Assembly: GCA_012861695.1 (NCBI GenBank)
Contig: JAAOOA010000121.1
Coordinates: 620,001 to 684,000, forward strand
Direction: 5' to 3'
Origin: Trematomus loennbergii
Lineage: Eukaryota > Chordata > Actinopteri > Perciformes > Nototheniidae
Length of the DNA stretch: 64,000 nucleotides
The translations under genes were made by a program, and so were the position numbers. The notes under the pieces are model-generated. The model saw only the letters and a program-made list of their open reading frames with translations. It made no database searches and was not told the origin of the DNA. Positions 33,842 to 43,778 of the stretch are shown piece by piece; positions within the stretch are counted from its first letter, which is position 1, and every line of letters begins with the position of its first letter.

Positions 33842-34476
33842 CACTTTCACATAAAATCAATTTTTCTCTCCTTTATTCTTGGAACCGCTTCTTCTTTTTT
33901 TGTCTCACATTCTCTTTGTCCCACCTGCTTCTTTGTCATCCCCCATCTCCACTTTTCAAAAGCTTGATTTCAATGTGCTGCTTCATTGAAAAGTGGAGAT
34001 TTTGATTTCCTTGAAAAGAACACAGATGGTGACAGTTAGCTGGACACTGATTGTGAAAATAATATTAAAAAAAATATTAAAACTTATTATCAGAAGGAAT
34101 TGCAACCAGCAACGGACCCAGTTCAAGTAGATTGACTTGGCAATCAAACTTGAAAACATACAACAAGCATGAACAGCTTCACTGCTGGCAGGTCTGAGTT
34201 CCGGAGAAGGTGACTGTTGGGAGATATTGTTTTTCCACACTCAATGACAATGTCATCACTACTTTTTTTTTATTGATAAAGTAGAACAGGATATTACATT
34301 TAAACATTTTAGACCACAATAGATGGGCAGTAGCTCATGTGTAGGTTGTTTCCTGACGACACCTCCAACCTGACCCCACTGCTCCTGAGCCAGGAAACCA
34401 AAGCAAAAGGCAAAGAACATGATATCAAAAAACTTAAAGGGGCCCTATTTTGTTCATTTTCAGGTTTATATTAGTA
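33842..34476. other. No gene recognised
   Basis: Nothing firm. TTAAAGGGGCCCTATTTTG at about 34435 resembles a TTAA-type transposon end without a visible partner. AGTGGAGATTTTGATTTCC near 33993 partly mirrors CATCTCCACTTTTC near 33944, a weak hairpin. Confidence 0.4.
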
Positions 34477-34862
34477 TTTAGCGTCTCTAATCAAATCAAA
34501 TCAAGTTTATTTATATATCACATTTAATAGCGATTTTTGGTCGAGCCAAAGTGCTGTACATGTAATAAAAACACATTACTACAATCACAATAAAAGACAA
34601 TAATTGACAACAGACATATAAAAAACAAAAACACAGGGAATAGTCAGGTGTCATGCTCCGCTCTGACTAGAAGGCCAGAGAGAAGAAGTGTGTCTTTAGT
34701 GTAGATTTAAAAAACCCTAGTGTCTCGGCAGACAGAGTGTTCCAGAGCCTGGGGCCAGCTCTACTGTGATGTGTGTCCAGCAGTAGGGTCGTTAGAACTG
34801 GGCATTCGGGGCTATAGCACTGGATGTTTTTAGCAAAGCCCCGGTTCTCAAAAATGTTAATC
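34477..34862 (-). pseudogene. 3' end of an L2-like LINE (minus strand)
   Basis: On the minus strand the coding end reads LLLDTHHSRAGPRLWNTLS and FKSTLKTHFFSLAF, the usual C-terminus of vertebrate L2-type ORF2, ending at 34667. It is followed by a 3' UTR with AAACTTGATTTGATTTGATT (plus-strand AATCAAATCAAATCAAGTTT, 34489-34508), the short-repeat tail typical of these LINEs. Everything upstream of about 34862 is missing. No function. Confidence 0.75.
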
Positions 34863-35100
34863 ATAAAATATTAATGTTAACTAGAGAATGCAATTCCTGA
34901 AGAAATTGCTAGTGGGAATGCTTTATGCTGAAAAGCTGACGCTAAACTACTATGCTGAAATGTAACGTGTAAGAAGGAAGTGAAGAATTTAGATTGAAAT
35001 GATACATGAACACTGGGGACTTGAATGTTTGATTAGAGAAGAAAAAGTAAAAAGGCTTGGAAAAGCAGCAGAATATTTGAACTGCAAACTTTTGAACTAA
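34863..35100. other. Diverged start of the following tandem repeat or unique DNA
   Basis: No recognised feature. Confidence 0.35.
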
Positions 35101-35911
35101 CTTGATAGCGAATGATCTGTCGCCATGCCAACGGCATTTGATGACATCCCTTAATGCGCTTAGATGCATCGATGGCTGCATTGTTTCCAAACCTGTGAAG
35201 TTTTGGGCTGTTTGGAGTATTTTCACTGAAGTTATGAGAAAACCGTGTTTCAAGGCGAGCATTATGTTGCCATGGCAACGGCATTTGAAGAAATCTCAAA
35301 ACTGTCCGGTAGATGTCTTCACGGCTGGACTGTTGGCACACATGTGAAGTTTTAGCACTTTTTGACCATTTTCATAGGAGTTATAGCAATATCGTGTTTT
35401 ATTGCAAGGGATGCCATGGCAACAGCTTTTGAGGAAAACTCACTAATGGCACATAGACATGTTAAGGACTGGACCATTAATTGTCATCTGAAGTCTGGTG
35501 GTGTTTGGACCATTTGCATAGGTATCATGACAACATCGTGTTTTATGGCGAGGAAACGGCATATGATGACACCCCATAATTGACATAGAGCTGTTGAGGG
35601 CCGGACCATTAACCATTATCTGAAGTCTGGTGCTGTTTTAGACCATTTGCATAGGAATCACGACAACATCGTGTTTTAAGGCGCTTCCATGGAAACGGCA
35701 CATGGTGAGATCTCAGATTTGGCGTAGAGCTGTTGAGGCATGGACCGGTGATATACAGGTGAAGATTCGGGGACGATTGGACCGTGTCCATTGGAGTGAC
35801 AGCGACATCGTGTTTCATGGCGAGTGGTCTGTCGCCATGGCAACTGCATTTGATGACACCCCATAATATGCTTAGATGCGTTGATGGCTGCATCGTTACC
35901 AAACCTGTGAA
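35101..35911. repeat. Diverged tandem repeat, unit about 133-148 bp
   Basis: CCATGGCAACGGCATTTGA-like boxes recur near 35122, 35269, 35413, 35546, 35686 and 35834. Each is followed by GACACCCCATAAT-like text, a GCTG(C/T)T...GACC segment, a TGAAGTTT(T)GG box and a CATCGTGTTT box. Copies differ strongly, so the array is old. The pattern goes on after the transposon at 36981-37155. Confidence 0.8.
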
Positions 35912-36980
35912 GTTTGGACCCCTCCCACCGTTTTTTTTTCGAGATAATGTCTCAGGGCTTCTTAACATTTATGAAACTATTAATGTGTAGCACCAGATTA
36001 ACGGGAAGAATCTCAGCTAACTGAAGATATGAACCATTTTTACCAAAACAAAACACAAGTCTCATAAGAAGCGTCTAAATGACCCCTGAGCGAAAACATT
36101 CTAACGCACTGCGGCACACAATTCAAGATAAAGATACCCTTATTACTTATCGTAGCTGCACATACAATATAGCCGATTAAAGCTGAGACTCCACAGATTA
36201 TTTAGGTATAGTATCATCACTGAGCGATCCGAATTTGTGACAGGGAAGCAAACACAGACATCACAACACGTACCTTTACGGAGCATTTACGGCAGATCGT
36301 CTCACCGTAGCTGTCAATTAGGTCAAAAGACGTGTTCAATGGCATTAAAACGAAAAAAAAAAACTGTTGATCCATAGGTTGATAATGTACCTGTGCCTTT
36401 GAAAAAATTATTTATAATCCATAATTCCATTTTTTATGTAAAAATCGGAGCGGAAAAGTTAACTGCTAATGGTAGCCACCAGAGTGTATGCAGCTTCCGG
36501 TTTTGGTAACGCGTCACTCTCACTCCTTATTTGTTAACGTGTTGGTGTGTATATAACTTTCCCTCGATTCCATTGGCTCTAGCGGTTATAAAGAGATTTC
36601 ATTCATCAAAATCGACCAAGGGGGGCCAGAGATAGGTAAAATCCACCCAAATGACCCCAGAAGTGGGTTTTTTTGGCTAAATCTCTCTAAAAAGGTCAAA
36701 TTTCACTTGTTTTGCATCAATCTTGATACAGGGTACTTATTATATGTTGTACTTTGGATTCCTGTAGCTTTTAGTCTACTAACCCATCATCCAAGGGTAG
36801 TTTTCACTATAAGTAAAAATAATTTTTGGACGGACACTATAATTTACAGTTTTTTACTATGTAAAATCTGAATTTTCTACATCCAACTCACAGGTTTATC
36901 ATTACTTTGAGAATAAAGATTATTAATTTAACCCTTTTAGAAGGGAAGATATGGTCATTTGTTCTGGGAATGTCATTTTC
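35912..36980 (-). mobile_element. piggyBac-like element, near-complete inverted copy
   Basis: The sequence is the 7.86-kb element in reverse orientation, from GGACCCCTCCCACCG on the left to GTCATTTTCGAG on the right. Both extreme ends are missing: about 30 bp at the left and about 45 bp with the TTAA end at the right. Without its termini it cannot be mobilised. It sits inside the 140-bp tandem array. Confidence 0.88.
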
Positions 36981-37155
36981 GAGGCATGGACCGGTGATAT
37001 ACAAGTGAAGATTGGGGGACGATTGGACTTACAGCGACATCGTGTTTCATGGCGAGTGGTCTGTCGCCATGGCAACGGCATTTTATGACACCCCATAATA
37101 CGCTTAGATGCATTGATGGCTGCATCGTTACCAAACCTGTGAAGTTTTGGGCCGT
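36981..37155. repeat. Continuation of the ~140-bp tandem repeat
   Basis: From GGCATGGACCGGTGATATAC to CCAAACCTGTGAAGTTTTGG this unit is over 90% like 35727-35915 on the other side of the transposon. Confidence 0.85.
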
Positions 37156-37166
37156 TTGGAACATAG

Positions 37167-37210
37167 TGTGAGAGAGAGAGAGAGAGTGTGTGTCTGTGTG
37201 TTTGTGAGAG

Positions 37211-37280
<70 letters not shown>
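37167..37280. repeat. (GA)n microsatellite
   Basis: GA repeats with short GTGTGT interruptions at 37187-37206. The inverted homologue at 59.7-60.0 kb is a (TC)n tract in the same position relative to the neighbouring repeat. Confidence 0.95.
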
Positions 37281-37286
<6 letters not shown>

Positions 37287-37287
37287 T

Positions 37288-38110
37288 GAACAGTTAGAAC
37301 TGACTGCTGTCAGTTGGAGTGATGACATCATCGTGTTCCATTACACAGGTGTTTATAGTTGAGCTAACGAGCTCTGTAGAGATCAAAGGTTTGCATTGTT
37401 CTGAATGAGAGATAAAGCTCTTACATGTGAATGTTTTGTGGAAGAACCATAACAGATATCTGTGAAATTTCAAATGTGAAGCATGTCAAGGAAGTTGAGT
37501 ATCTGAAGTGTAATTTTTGTGTACTTTCGGGTTAATAATGTGGCCTTTATGGCAGTTTAACTAAAGGTGTGCGGCTGCTGCTGTGAGGAAATATCAGCCT
37601 GAAATTACAATGGGTTTTAATGGAGACATGTTGAACGTTTTTGTCACTTCCTGCCCTCAAGAGGCATTTTGTTGAATTATTTTTTGCTTAATTATTTGTC
37701 ATTTTTCAAGCTACGAGATGTTTTCCTACATTTGTCATGAACAATTATGTCTCAGGAATGTAGGGTTTGGGAATTATGGCAGTTTTAAAAAACAATATGA
37801 AGGCAAATTTCAAGATTTCCTACCCTCTAGCTGTGACATCACGCACTCTAGTTAATGTTAAAATCTGAAGAAAGCCTCTTCACCAAGGTCTGATCAATGT
37901 TTAATATCTCTAAAAGTAAGAATCAGATTTAAAAGTTCTGTTACACGAATAATGTCAGAACGTTTCTGAGTCAAAGTATGAATGAACAATTAGCAGTTGA
38001 AGTCGCATGAAGATTGTTCAAGTCTGAAGATTTTCTCCATTGACTTCAATGGTTAAAAATGTGATGAATTATGGGATGTATCTCTGGAATTATGAAAGTT
38101 ATGAATGATA
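37288..38110 (-). repeat. Inverted partial copy of the 2-kb tandem unit (58.7-59.7 kb)
   Basis: CAGTTGGAGTGATGACATCA (37312) and many later blocks, such as ACATGTTGAACGTTTTTGTC and GTAGGGTTTGGGAATTATGG, are the reverse complement of 58740-59700 in the same order. It is flanked by the (GA)n tract. It shows this repeat is dispersed as well as tandem. Confidence 0.85.
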
Positions 38111-38339
38111 AAAGTAATAGCCATCGATTCCCGACCGAGCTGAACGTTTTGATGTTTGAACGGAGTTTCTGCGATGTTGAATGCAGGAGGAGAAGAGGTG
38201 CAAAGTTCCCGCGGAATAATAATAATTGTGTCCGTAGAAGAACATATAGTTGTAATACTGTATCAGCATTCACACTAAATAATAAAACTATGTTAACAAT
38301 AATTGAAAAAATAGTCCCGGATCTATTCATCTGTCATTC

Positions 38340-38760
38340 CGATCATGAATTAAAGCCAGGGGTGTAGTGATGCCGGAACGCACCGGAACGCCGCTCCGGC
38401 ACTTCAGAAATTGCAGTACCCATAAGGAGCCAGACACATGCCGTTTTTTTTTTGTCGTGACCTCCTTTGCTCGTAGGTCACGACAAAGGAGGGAGATGCA
38501 TGACAAGTAAGGGATAATAGTGCAGGGAGTCGGCCATTAATGAGAAAAAACCTTTACAGGGTGAGGAGGATCCAATCCAAAATATTGCTTCTGTTTGGAA
38601 AAAAAGAGTCCGTCCTACTGCTTAGCAGCATCTGAACTGTGGCAATAACAAGGTCATTTAAAATTACAGCAGCACTGATGGAGGTTTCCTGTAATTGTCC
38701 AAGTCTGTTCACATTTTCTTTTCCACTAACCAGTCTTTAAACACTGCCAGAGCCCATACT
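38340..38760. other. Hairpin and possible hAT end; otherwise nothing recognised
   Basis: CAGGGGTGTAGTGATGCCGG at about 38360 looks like a hAT terminus but no partner was found. A perfect 12-bp inverted repeat TTTGTCGTGACC/GGTCACGACAAA (38451-38462 and 38476-38487) flanks a 13-bp loop. Confidence 0.4.
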
Positions 38761-38762
38761 GT

Positions 38763-39636
38763 GGGTCCTTCTCAGGTCGATTAAATGGAATCCTTGCGTC
38801 CCTCACTTGCGTCGTTTCCCTGCGTTTAGTCCCTCTCACCAGGGAAGCATGGAGAGACGCAAGGAAACCACGAGAAGCAGGGAAATTAGTTTTAAGAGCA
38901 ATGGGACGTCCTTTCCTCCGGAGCGTCACGTGAAGCGACGTCCGTTTGTGATGACGCCGCACAGCTGTTCGTCTGACAGCAGCTCTGTCCCCGTTATTTT
39001 CACAAACACCCCCGCCTCTGTTAGTACACATTTACTGACACAAACATTTGTATCATCTGTTGTAGACCCAAATAAATAAAATCAAATAAGAACTCATTCT
39101 CAAAAAGATAAACGCCATTCTTAAAATGTATAAACGAACAATAGTTAGATTAATATTGATTAGAGTGCACAATAGAAATAAAATAGAAAATGTTTCCAAT
39201 AAATGAATAAAATAATTGTTGACCACTTTGTTGTTCAGATATATCACATATTTGTAACTGAATGATGCATTCAGTGAAACAAAACACAGTATAAACTGAG
39301 GAGTGAGTCCCGTGAGTTTCATGTGTTTTCTTCACTCCGCTGGGAAACTGCTCTCATGTCAAGAAGCATCAGATCAGTGCATGCGCTGCATCGTCCAATC
39401 AGTGAGCGATACACAGTAAGGGGTCGGAGCGAGTATCTGAGGATTTCATCGGAGGATGGTCTGGTGGTTCCTCGGTTATCGCTCCTCCATTATCGCTCCT
39501 CACTCCTCGATCCTCGGTCCTCCGGCAGAAATAAGAGCCATGGGACGCTACTCAAGATGGCGCAGACAAATCAACTTCCGGTGATACCGAGGACCGACGA
39601 CCGAGGAAATGAAAATAGTCGACCTGAGAAGGACCC
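38763..39636. mobile_element. TIR element with 18-bp perfect ends (874 bp)
   Basis: GGGTCCTTCTCAGGTCGA at 38763 and its exact inverse at 39619-39636 form the ends. TGT flanks both sides (38760-38762 and 39637-39639), so a 3-bp duplication is likely. This resembles Harbinger MITEs, but the superfamily is not proven. Interior: ATTCCTTGCGTCCCTC and similar CGT-rich text, then AT-rich DNA; no transposase. Confidence 0.72.
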
Positions 39637-39650
39637 TGTGTTCCTGTTAG

Positions 39651-39805
39651 TGTTTACTTCCTGTCTGTCTTCTTCTGCTGTTCCCTTTACTGTTTACTTC
39701 CTGTCTGTCTTCTTCTGCTGTTCCCTTTACTGTTTACTTCCTGTCTGTCTTCTGCTGTTCCCTTTAGTGTTTACTTCCTGTCTGTCTTCCTCTGCTGATT
39801 TCTCT
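39651..39805. repeat. 40-bp minisatellite, four copies
   Basis: TGTTTACTTCCTGTCTGTCT plus TCTTCTGCTGTTCCCTTTA recurs at 39651, 39691, 39731 and 39768 (last spacing 37). It lies right after the TIR element. A long plus-strand frame (39323-39952) runs through both and is not a gene. Confidence 0.92.
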
Positions 39806-41094
39806 TTCCTCCAGGTTGGTGTCTTTTACCTTTTTACCTCTATTGCTCTGTTAGAAAGAAAAAGCAGGCCTCTGAGTTTCCAAATGGACCATTCACAGTC
39901 GGGTTATTCAACCAAGCCGTGTTATTATCCAGCAATACTCAACTGCCCTTGAGCAGGTCGAACTAACTGGCAAGTTAAGCCAAACCCACTTGGGCAAAAT
40001 TGTCTTTTAAGTGAAAGTGGGAGAAAGTGAGGTTGTGTGATATTTACGGATCTTTGACAAAACTATAGAACGTTATTGGATTTTAGCTAAGCTTGATAAC
40101 TTTCTGCAATACTATAACGAAGCACTTTTTTTTCCTTCCCTTTTCTCTGCCACAAAATGAGAGGTCCAAGACAGACACAGGCAACCCAATAACTGCACTT
40201 AATTATCAACTGAATGACATGCACCAGAAAAAGATGGCTTCACTTAATTTGTATGCATTCTTATTCCTTTGCTTTTCAAAGAAAAAAAACAGCACAAAGT
40301 ATTCATAATCAGTGATATTCTACCTCTACTTTTATTATCCGTTTACTCTACATCTATTTATTAAAAATGCATTACATTTCATTGATTTCGACTAATTGCA
40401 TTACGGATAAAAACACATCTAAGAGCAGCATGTATGCCTGCAGAGAGTACATAAACCAGGGAATACATAATGAAGTTAGGTGCCCTATAAAGTCACCCCG
40501 GCTAAGTGTAATGGAACATTTTAATATTATTCTAAAATAAAGTGGTGCTTTTAAGTGCTTGTTTCTGTGATCATTAATATGCTATTTACTGAGAGCTGGG
40601 ATGCAACAGTTGCGTTTAATGTTTGCACGCCAGCTCAGATAATTCATAATGAGTTCTTCAAACTGTATGAACAAATTGATTATGCTTTTAGAAAAACAGA
40701 TTTTAGATGAATTGCCTGTGATGAAAGATTTAAAGGAATCAAACAAGAACTCAGGTCTTTTGGGCCATGCTTCTATTCATTCTGAGCCAACAGCTGTGTC
40801 TGCAGAGAAACACCAAACAGAGAGGATTACCAATATATATTTATTTTATTTAAATAAATAAATAAAAGAAGGTTTAGTTGTTGTCCTACAAGGAAAAAAG
40901 GTTTAGGCACCCCCGACTTATAGGCTTTGACTGTTAATGAATTTGTCTAAGTGGCTATGTTACATTTCAGTATATGGCACATTTGAACATGCCTTGATGT
41001 AAGAGTGGAATCTAGTGAAACGTGAGTATTTGAACTCATCAACATCTTTTGTCTTCTATTCTGAAAACCTATTGTTGTTAATTATTAACCTGTT
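39806..41094. other. No gene or repeat recognised
   Basis: AT-rich, short open frames only, e.g. 40649-40861, with no family motif. Confidence 0.45.
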
Positions 41095-41098
41095 CAGC

Positions 41099-41588
41099 CC
41101 TGAGCCTGTTTTTCAGGTCTCAGGCTCGAAAATGACATTCCCAGAACAAATGACCATATCTTCCCTTCTAAAAGGGTTAAATTAATAATCTTTTTTCTCA
41201 AAGTAATGATAAACCTGTGAGTTGGATGTAGAAAAGTCAGAATCAATATAGATGTTTTTTATTTTAAAGAAAATTCAGATTTTACATAGTAAAAAACTGT
41301 AAATTATAGTGTCCGTCCAAAATTCTTTTTTACTTATAGTGAAAACTACCCTTGGATGATGGGTTAGTAGACTAAAAGCTTTAGGAATCCAAGTACAACA
41401 TATAATAAGTACCCTGTATCAAGATTGATGCAAAACAAGTGACATTTCACCTTTTTAGAGAGATTTAGCCAAAAGAAACCACTTCTGGGGTCATTTGGGT
41501 GGATTTTCCATATCTCTGGCCCCCCTTGCTCGATTTTGATGGTTGACACCTCTTTCTGACCGTTAGAGCCATTAGAATCAAAGGGGGA
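41099..41588 (+). mobile_element. piggyBac-like element, left half
   Basis: It starts CCTGTTCAGCCCTGAGCCTG after TTAA (41095-41098) and follows the 7.86-kb copy to ATTAGAATCAAAGGGGGAGA, where similarity stops. The right half and right end are absent. Confidence 0.85.
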
Positions 41589-41794
41589 GATCATTTCCTG
41601 CCATAACTCCACAAACAAAACAGGTTTTACAAATGCCACATGATTCACTAACAAACACAATGTGGTTTGCAAATACAAAACACCACCTACAAACTAATGC
41701 ATTTAGTTTTGCAAAGAAAAAACGTATCTATCAAATAAACACATACCATTTTTCTAATAAATCATGTTTCAGAGACAAATTCAGCATAGGTTTT

Positions 41795-41895
41795 ACAAGT
41801 ACACACATTTTTTTTACAACTACAACACTTCTTTTTACAAGTACAAAACTTGTTTTTACAACTACAACACTTTTTTTTACAAGTACAAAACTTTT
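41795..41895. repeat. TTTTTACAAGTACAAAAC/TTTTTACAACTACAACAC minisatellite
   Basis: Two alternating subunits of 18-20 bp give a period of about 38 bp, about five subunits in all. The array ends immediately before the palindrome at 41902. Confidence 0.85.
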
Positions 41896-41901
41896 TCTTC
41901 T

Positions 41902-41959
41902 CACGGCGGAATATTACTGCCAAAAGTCACGTGACTTTTGGCAGTAATATTCCGCCGTG
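41902..41959. repeat. 58-bp perfect palindrome
   Basis: CACGGCGGAATATTACTGCC with AAAAGTCAC (41902-41930) is followed without any spacer by its exact reverse complement (41931-41959), centred on CACGTG. The next bases out no longer pair. It may be two fused terminal repeats of a transposon or a palindromic terminus; no second copy was seen in the window. Confidence 0.97.
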
Positions 41960-42484
41960 GTTGTGCTCATACACACTCACACATGCTCACTCACACATGC
42001 TCCACGGCAGCAGGGGGCACTACTGAGTCCATTGGGAAGGCGGGAGGTTGAGCAGAGCATGAAACAGCCCTTGCCAGCCTGATGACAGCAGTGTTTCTAG
42101 CGATCCAGCGATCTGAATTTAGCGATCACAACGAAAACAGCCAAGACACATATTGAGCCCAGAAAATGAATGTTCTTAGGGCTGTAAATATAATAAGCCT
42201 TTGTCTAAAATGGACAACATTGTAACTATGGAGATTTAAACTATACAGCGATTCTGCCATGAGTTAGTGAAGCAAATTACAGAAAACATTACACACTTAT
42301 TCACAAGTCAAAAACGTTTTCATAGCGGCCGAGAATGATGTTATTAGCCATGCTAGGCTGAACTGGCTAGCAGTGTTAGCCAGTTCTGGCTAGCATGGCT
42401 AGCTCGATCTACTGAGCAAATAAAACTACATCTGAGACCAATATTGTGCAGATTAAAACAGTGCAGTCATGTAGTTTATTTTAC
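41960..42484. other. No gene; imperfect inverted repeat at 42346-42400
   Basis: AGCCATGCTAGGCTGAACTG-GCTA (42346-42369) and TAGCCAGTTCTGGC-TAGCATGGCT (42377-42400) form 24-bp arms with a few mismatches around a 7-bp loop. This may be intronic sequence of the Myb/SANT-like gene on the minus strand. Confidence 0.5.
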
Positions 42485-42872
42485 CTTCGTAGTAGTCGTC
42501 GTTGGACAATTCACAGGCCACTGAATCCGCCGTTTCACCACAAGTGCCGGAGAATGAGGGTCTGTCGCCGAGCAGAGCATCCAATCGATCATACCATTTA
42601 CGGGTCTTCCGGCCGTTACCACTCTTGTTATTATGGTCTTTTATTTGTTTGTAGTCCTGCTTTAGTTTCTTTATTTTGTCCCGGCATGAGTGTGCGCTGT
42701 GGAAGATTCCCATGTCGGCTAACTTTACCGAACAACGCTGATACATTTTGCAGTTGGAAACTGCCTTCAGTAGAAGCTGCTGGATCCCATCCTCCGAGTA
42801 AATCGCCAGACGTGCCGACACATCCTCATCACTCCACCGCTCCGATGATTTTCGTATTCTTATTGTTGCCAT
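42485..42872 (-). CDS. Myb/SANT-like DNA-binding protein, first coding exon
   Basis: From ATG at 42872 (minus strand) 129 codons run to a GAAG/GTAAAA splice donor (GT opposite 42483-42484). Residues about 10-100 form a Myb/SANT-like (trihelix type) domain: RWSDEDVSARLAIYSEDGIQ, SVKLADMGIFHSAHSCRDKI, KKLKQDYKQIKDHNNKSG and WYDRLDALLGDRP. Family knowledge: domains ending KIK-LK--Y---KDHN--SG-----W-----LD--LG-RP occur in many fish proteins and in the Myb-like partner protein of Harbinger transposons, where it binds DNA and carries the transposase to the nucleus. The acidic tail AC-ELSNDDYYEG precedes the donor. A frame extends upstream to 42992, but this ATG was chosen because the conserved part follows it. 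The exon has no disruption. No Harbinger nuclease was found next to it, so it may be a host gene, a domesticated copy or a transposon relic. Confidence 0.68.
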
Positions 42873-42992
42873 AATAGCTGCTTTCACAAAAGTACTCTCG
42901 TTGGTGCGCTGGGCTAATAATGCCAGCAAATACAATGGCCGCTCCAAAAAAAAATTCAGAGTTAAGCGGCCCGTGGTTTGCATTCCGCACAA

Positions 42993-43610
42993 TCAGTCAA
43001 TCAGCTGCTCTTCATTTTCTTTCCTGCTATATTAATGAGTGATACAAATATTTTTTACCATACGTTCTGAATAAAACTGATACTGTTGGACTCGGTACTA
43101 GTTGACTGCTACCAGAAATAAAAGGAAGTACTTTACTGTGTACTTTGTGAGTAATCCTCTGTCAGAGTCCCCTCCATAGTACATAATGCATGTTTTTTGC
43201 TATCTTTGATGAATGATAAAAATAAAATGTTACCATTAGTTCTTAATGAAATTGATACGTTTTGACTTTGTATTAGTAAGCCTACTACTAACAATACATT
43301 GAAGTACTTTTACTGTATATTTTTTGAGAAATACTCTGTCAAAGTCCCCTGCTGAGAACAAAATCAAGCCACTTCTGCTAAGTTTGATGAGGGAATTATT
43401 TTTTGTTGCCATTAGTGAGATTGATCCTGTTGGACTCAATACTACTGAAACTACCCCCACAAGTACTATGAAGTACTTATTGTGTACTTTTCCAGTAATC
43501 CTCTGTCAATGTCCCCTCCTGAGTACAAGAATGCATGTTTTTCTTTGAATAAGCGTTAAAAAACATTTCTTCCTGAGACTGATATTGTTGGACTGAGTAT
43601 TTTAAGAGGA
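42993..43610. repeat. Diverged tandem repeat, unit about 160-175 bp
   Basis: GTTGGACTCGGTACT (43086), a diverged TTTTGACTTTGTATT (43259), GTTGGACTCAATACT (43429) and GTTGGACTGAGTAT (43588) start successive copies. Each is followed by GAAGTACTT-TACTGTGTAC, AATCCTCTGTCAGAGTCCCCTC and a short AT-rich end. Copies have diverged by tens of percent. Confidence 0.75.
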
Positions 43611-43778
43611 TGGTAGACATGCTATCAGCAAGACTTCCAGTCAGTACTCCGGCAGCAGCATTTTCACACCTTGGAAAGTCTTTAGAGTCTGGAATAGATA
43701 GCTGGTCACAAATATCCTTCAGCAAAGTAACACACTCTGTCACATGGTTGCCCTCTTATGATGCTGCTGTCTTTTAAT

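Noticed and set aside
39323..39952. 209-codon plus-strand frame as a gene
   Set aside because: It runs through a transposon end and a 40-bp minisatellite; the LLVFTSCLSSSA repeats mirror the DNA repeat only.
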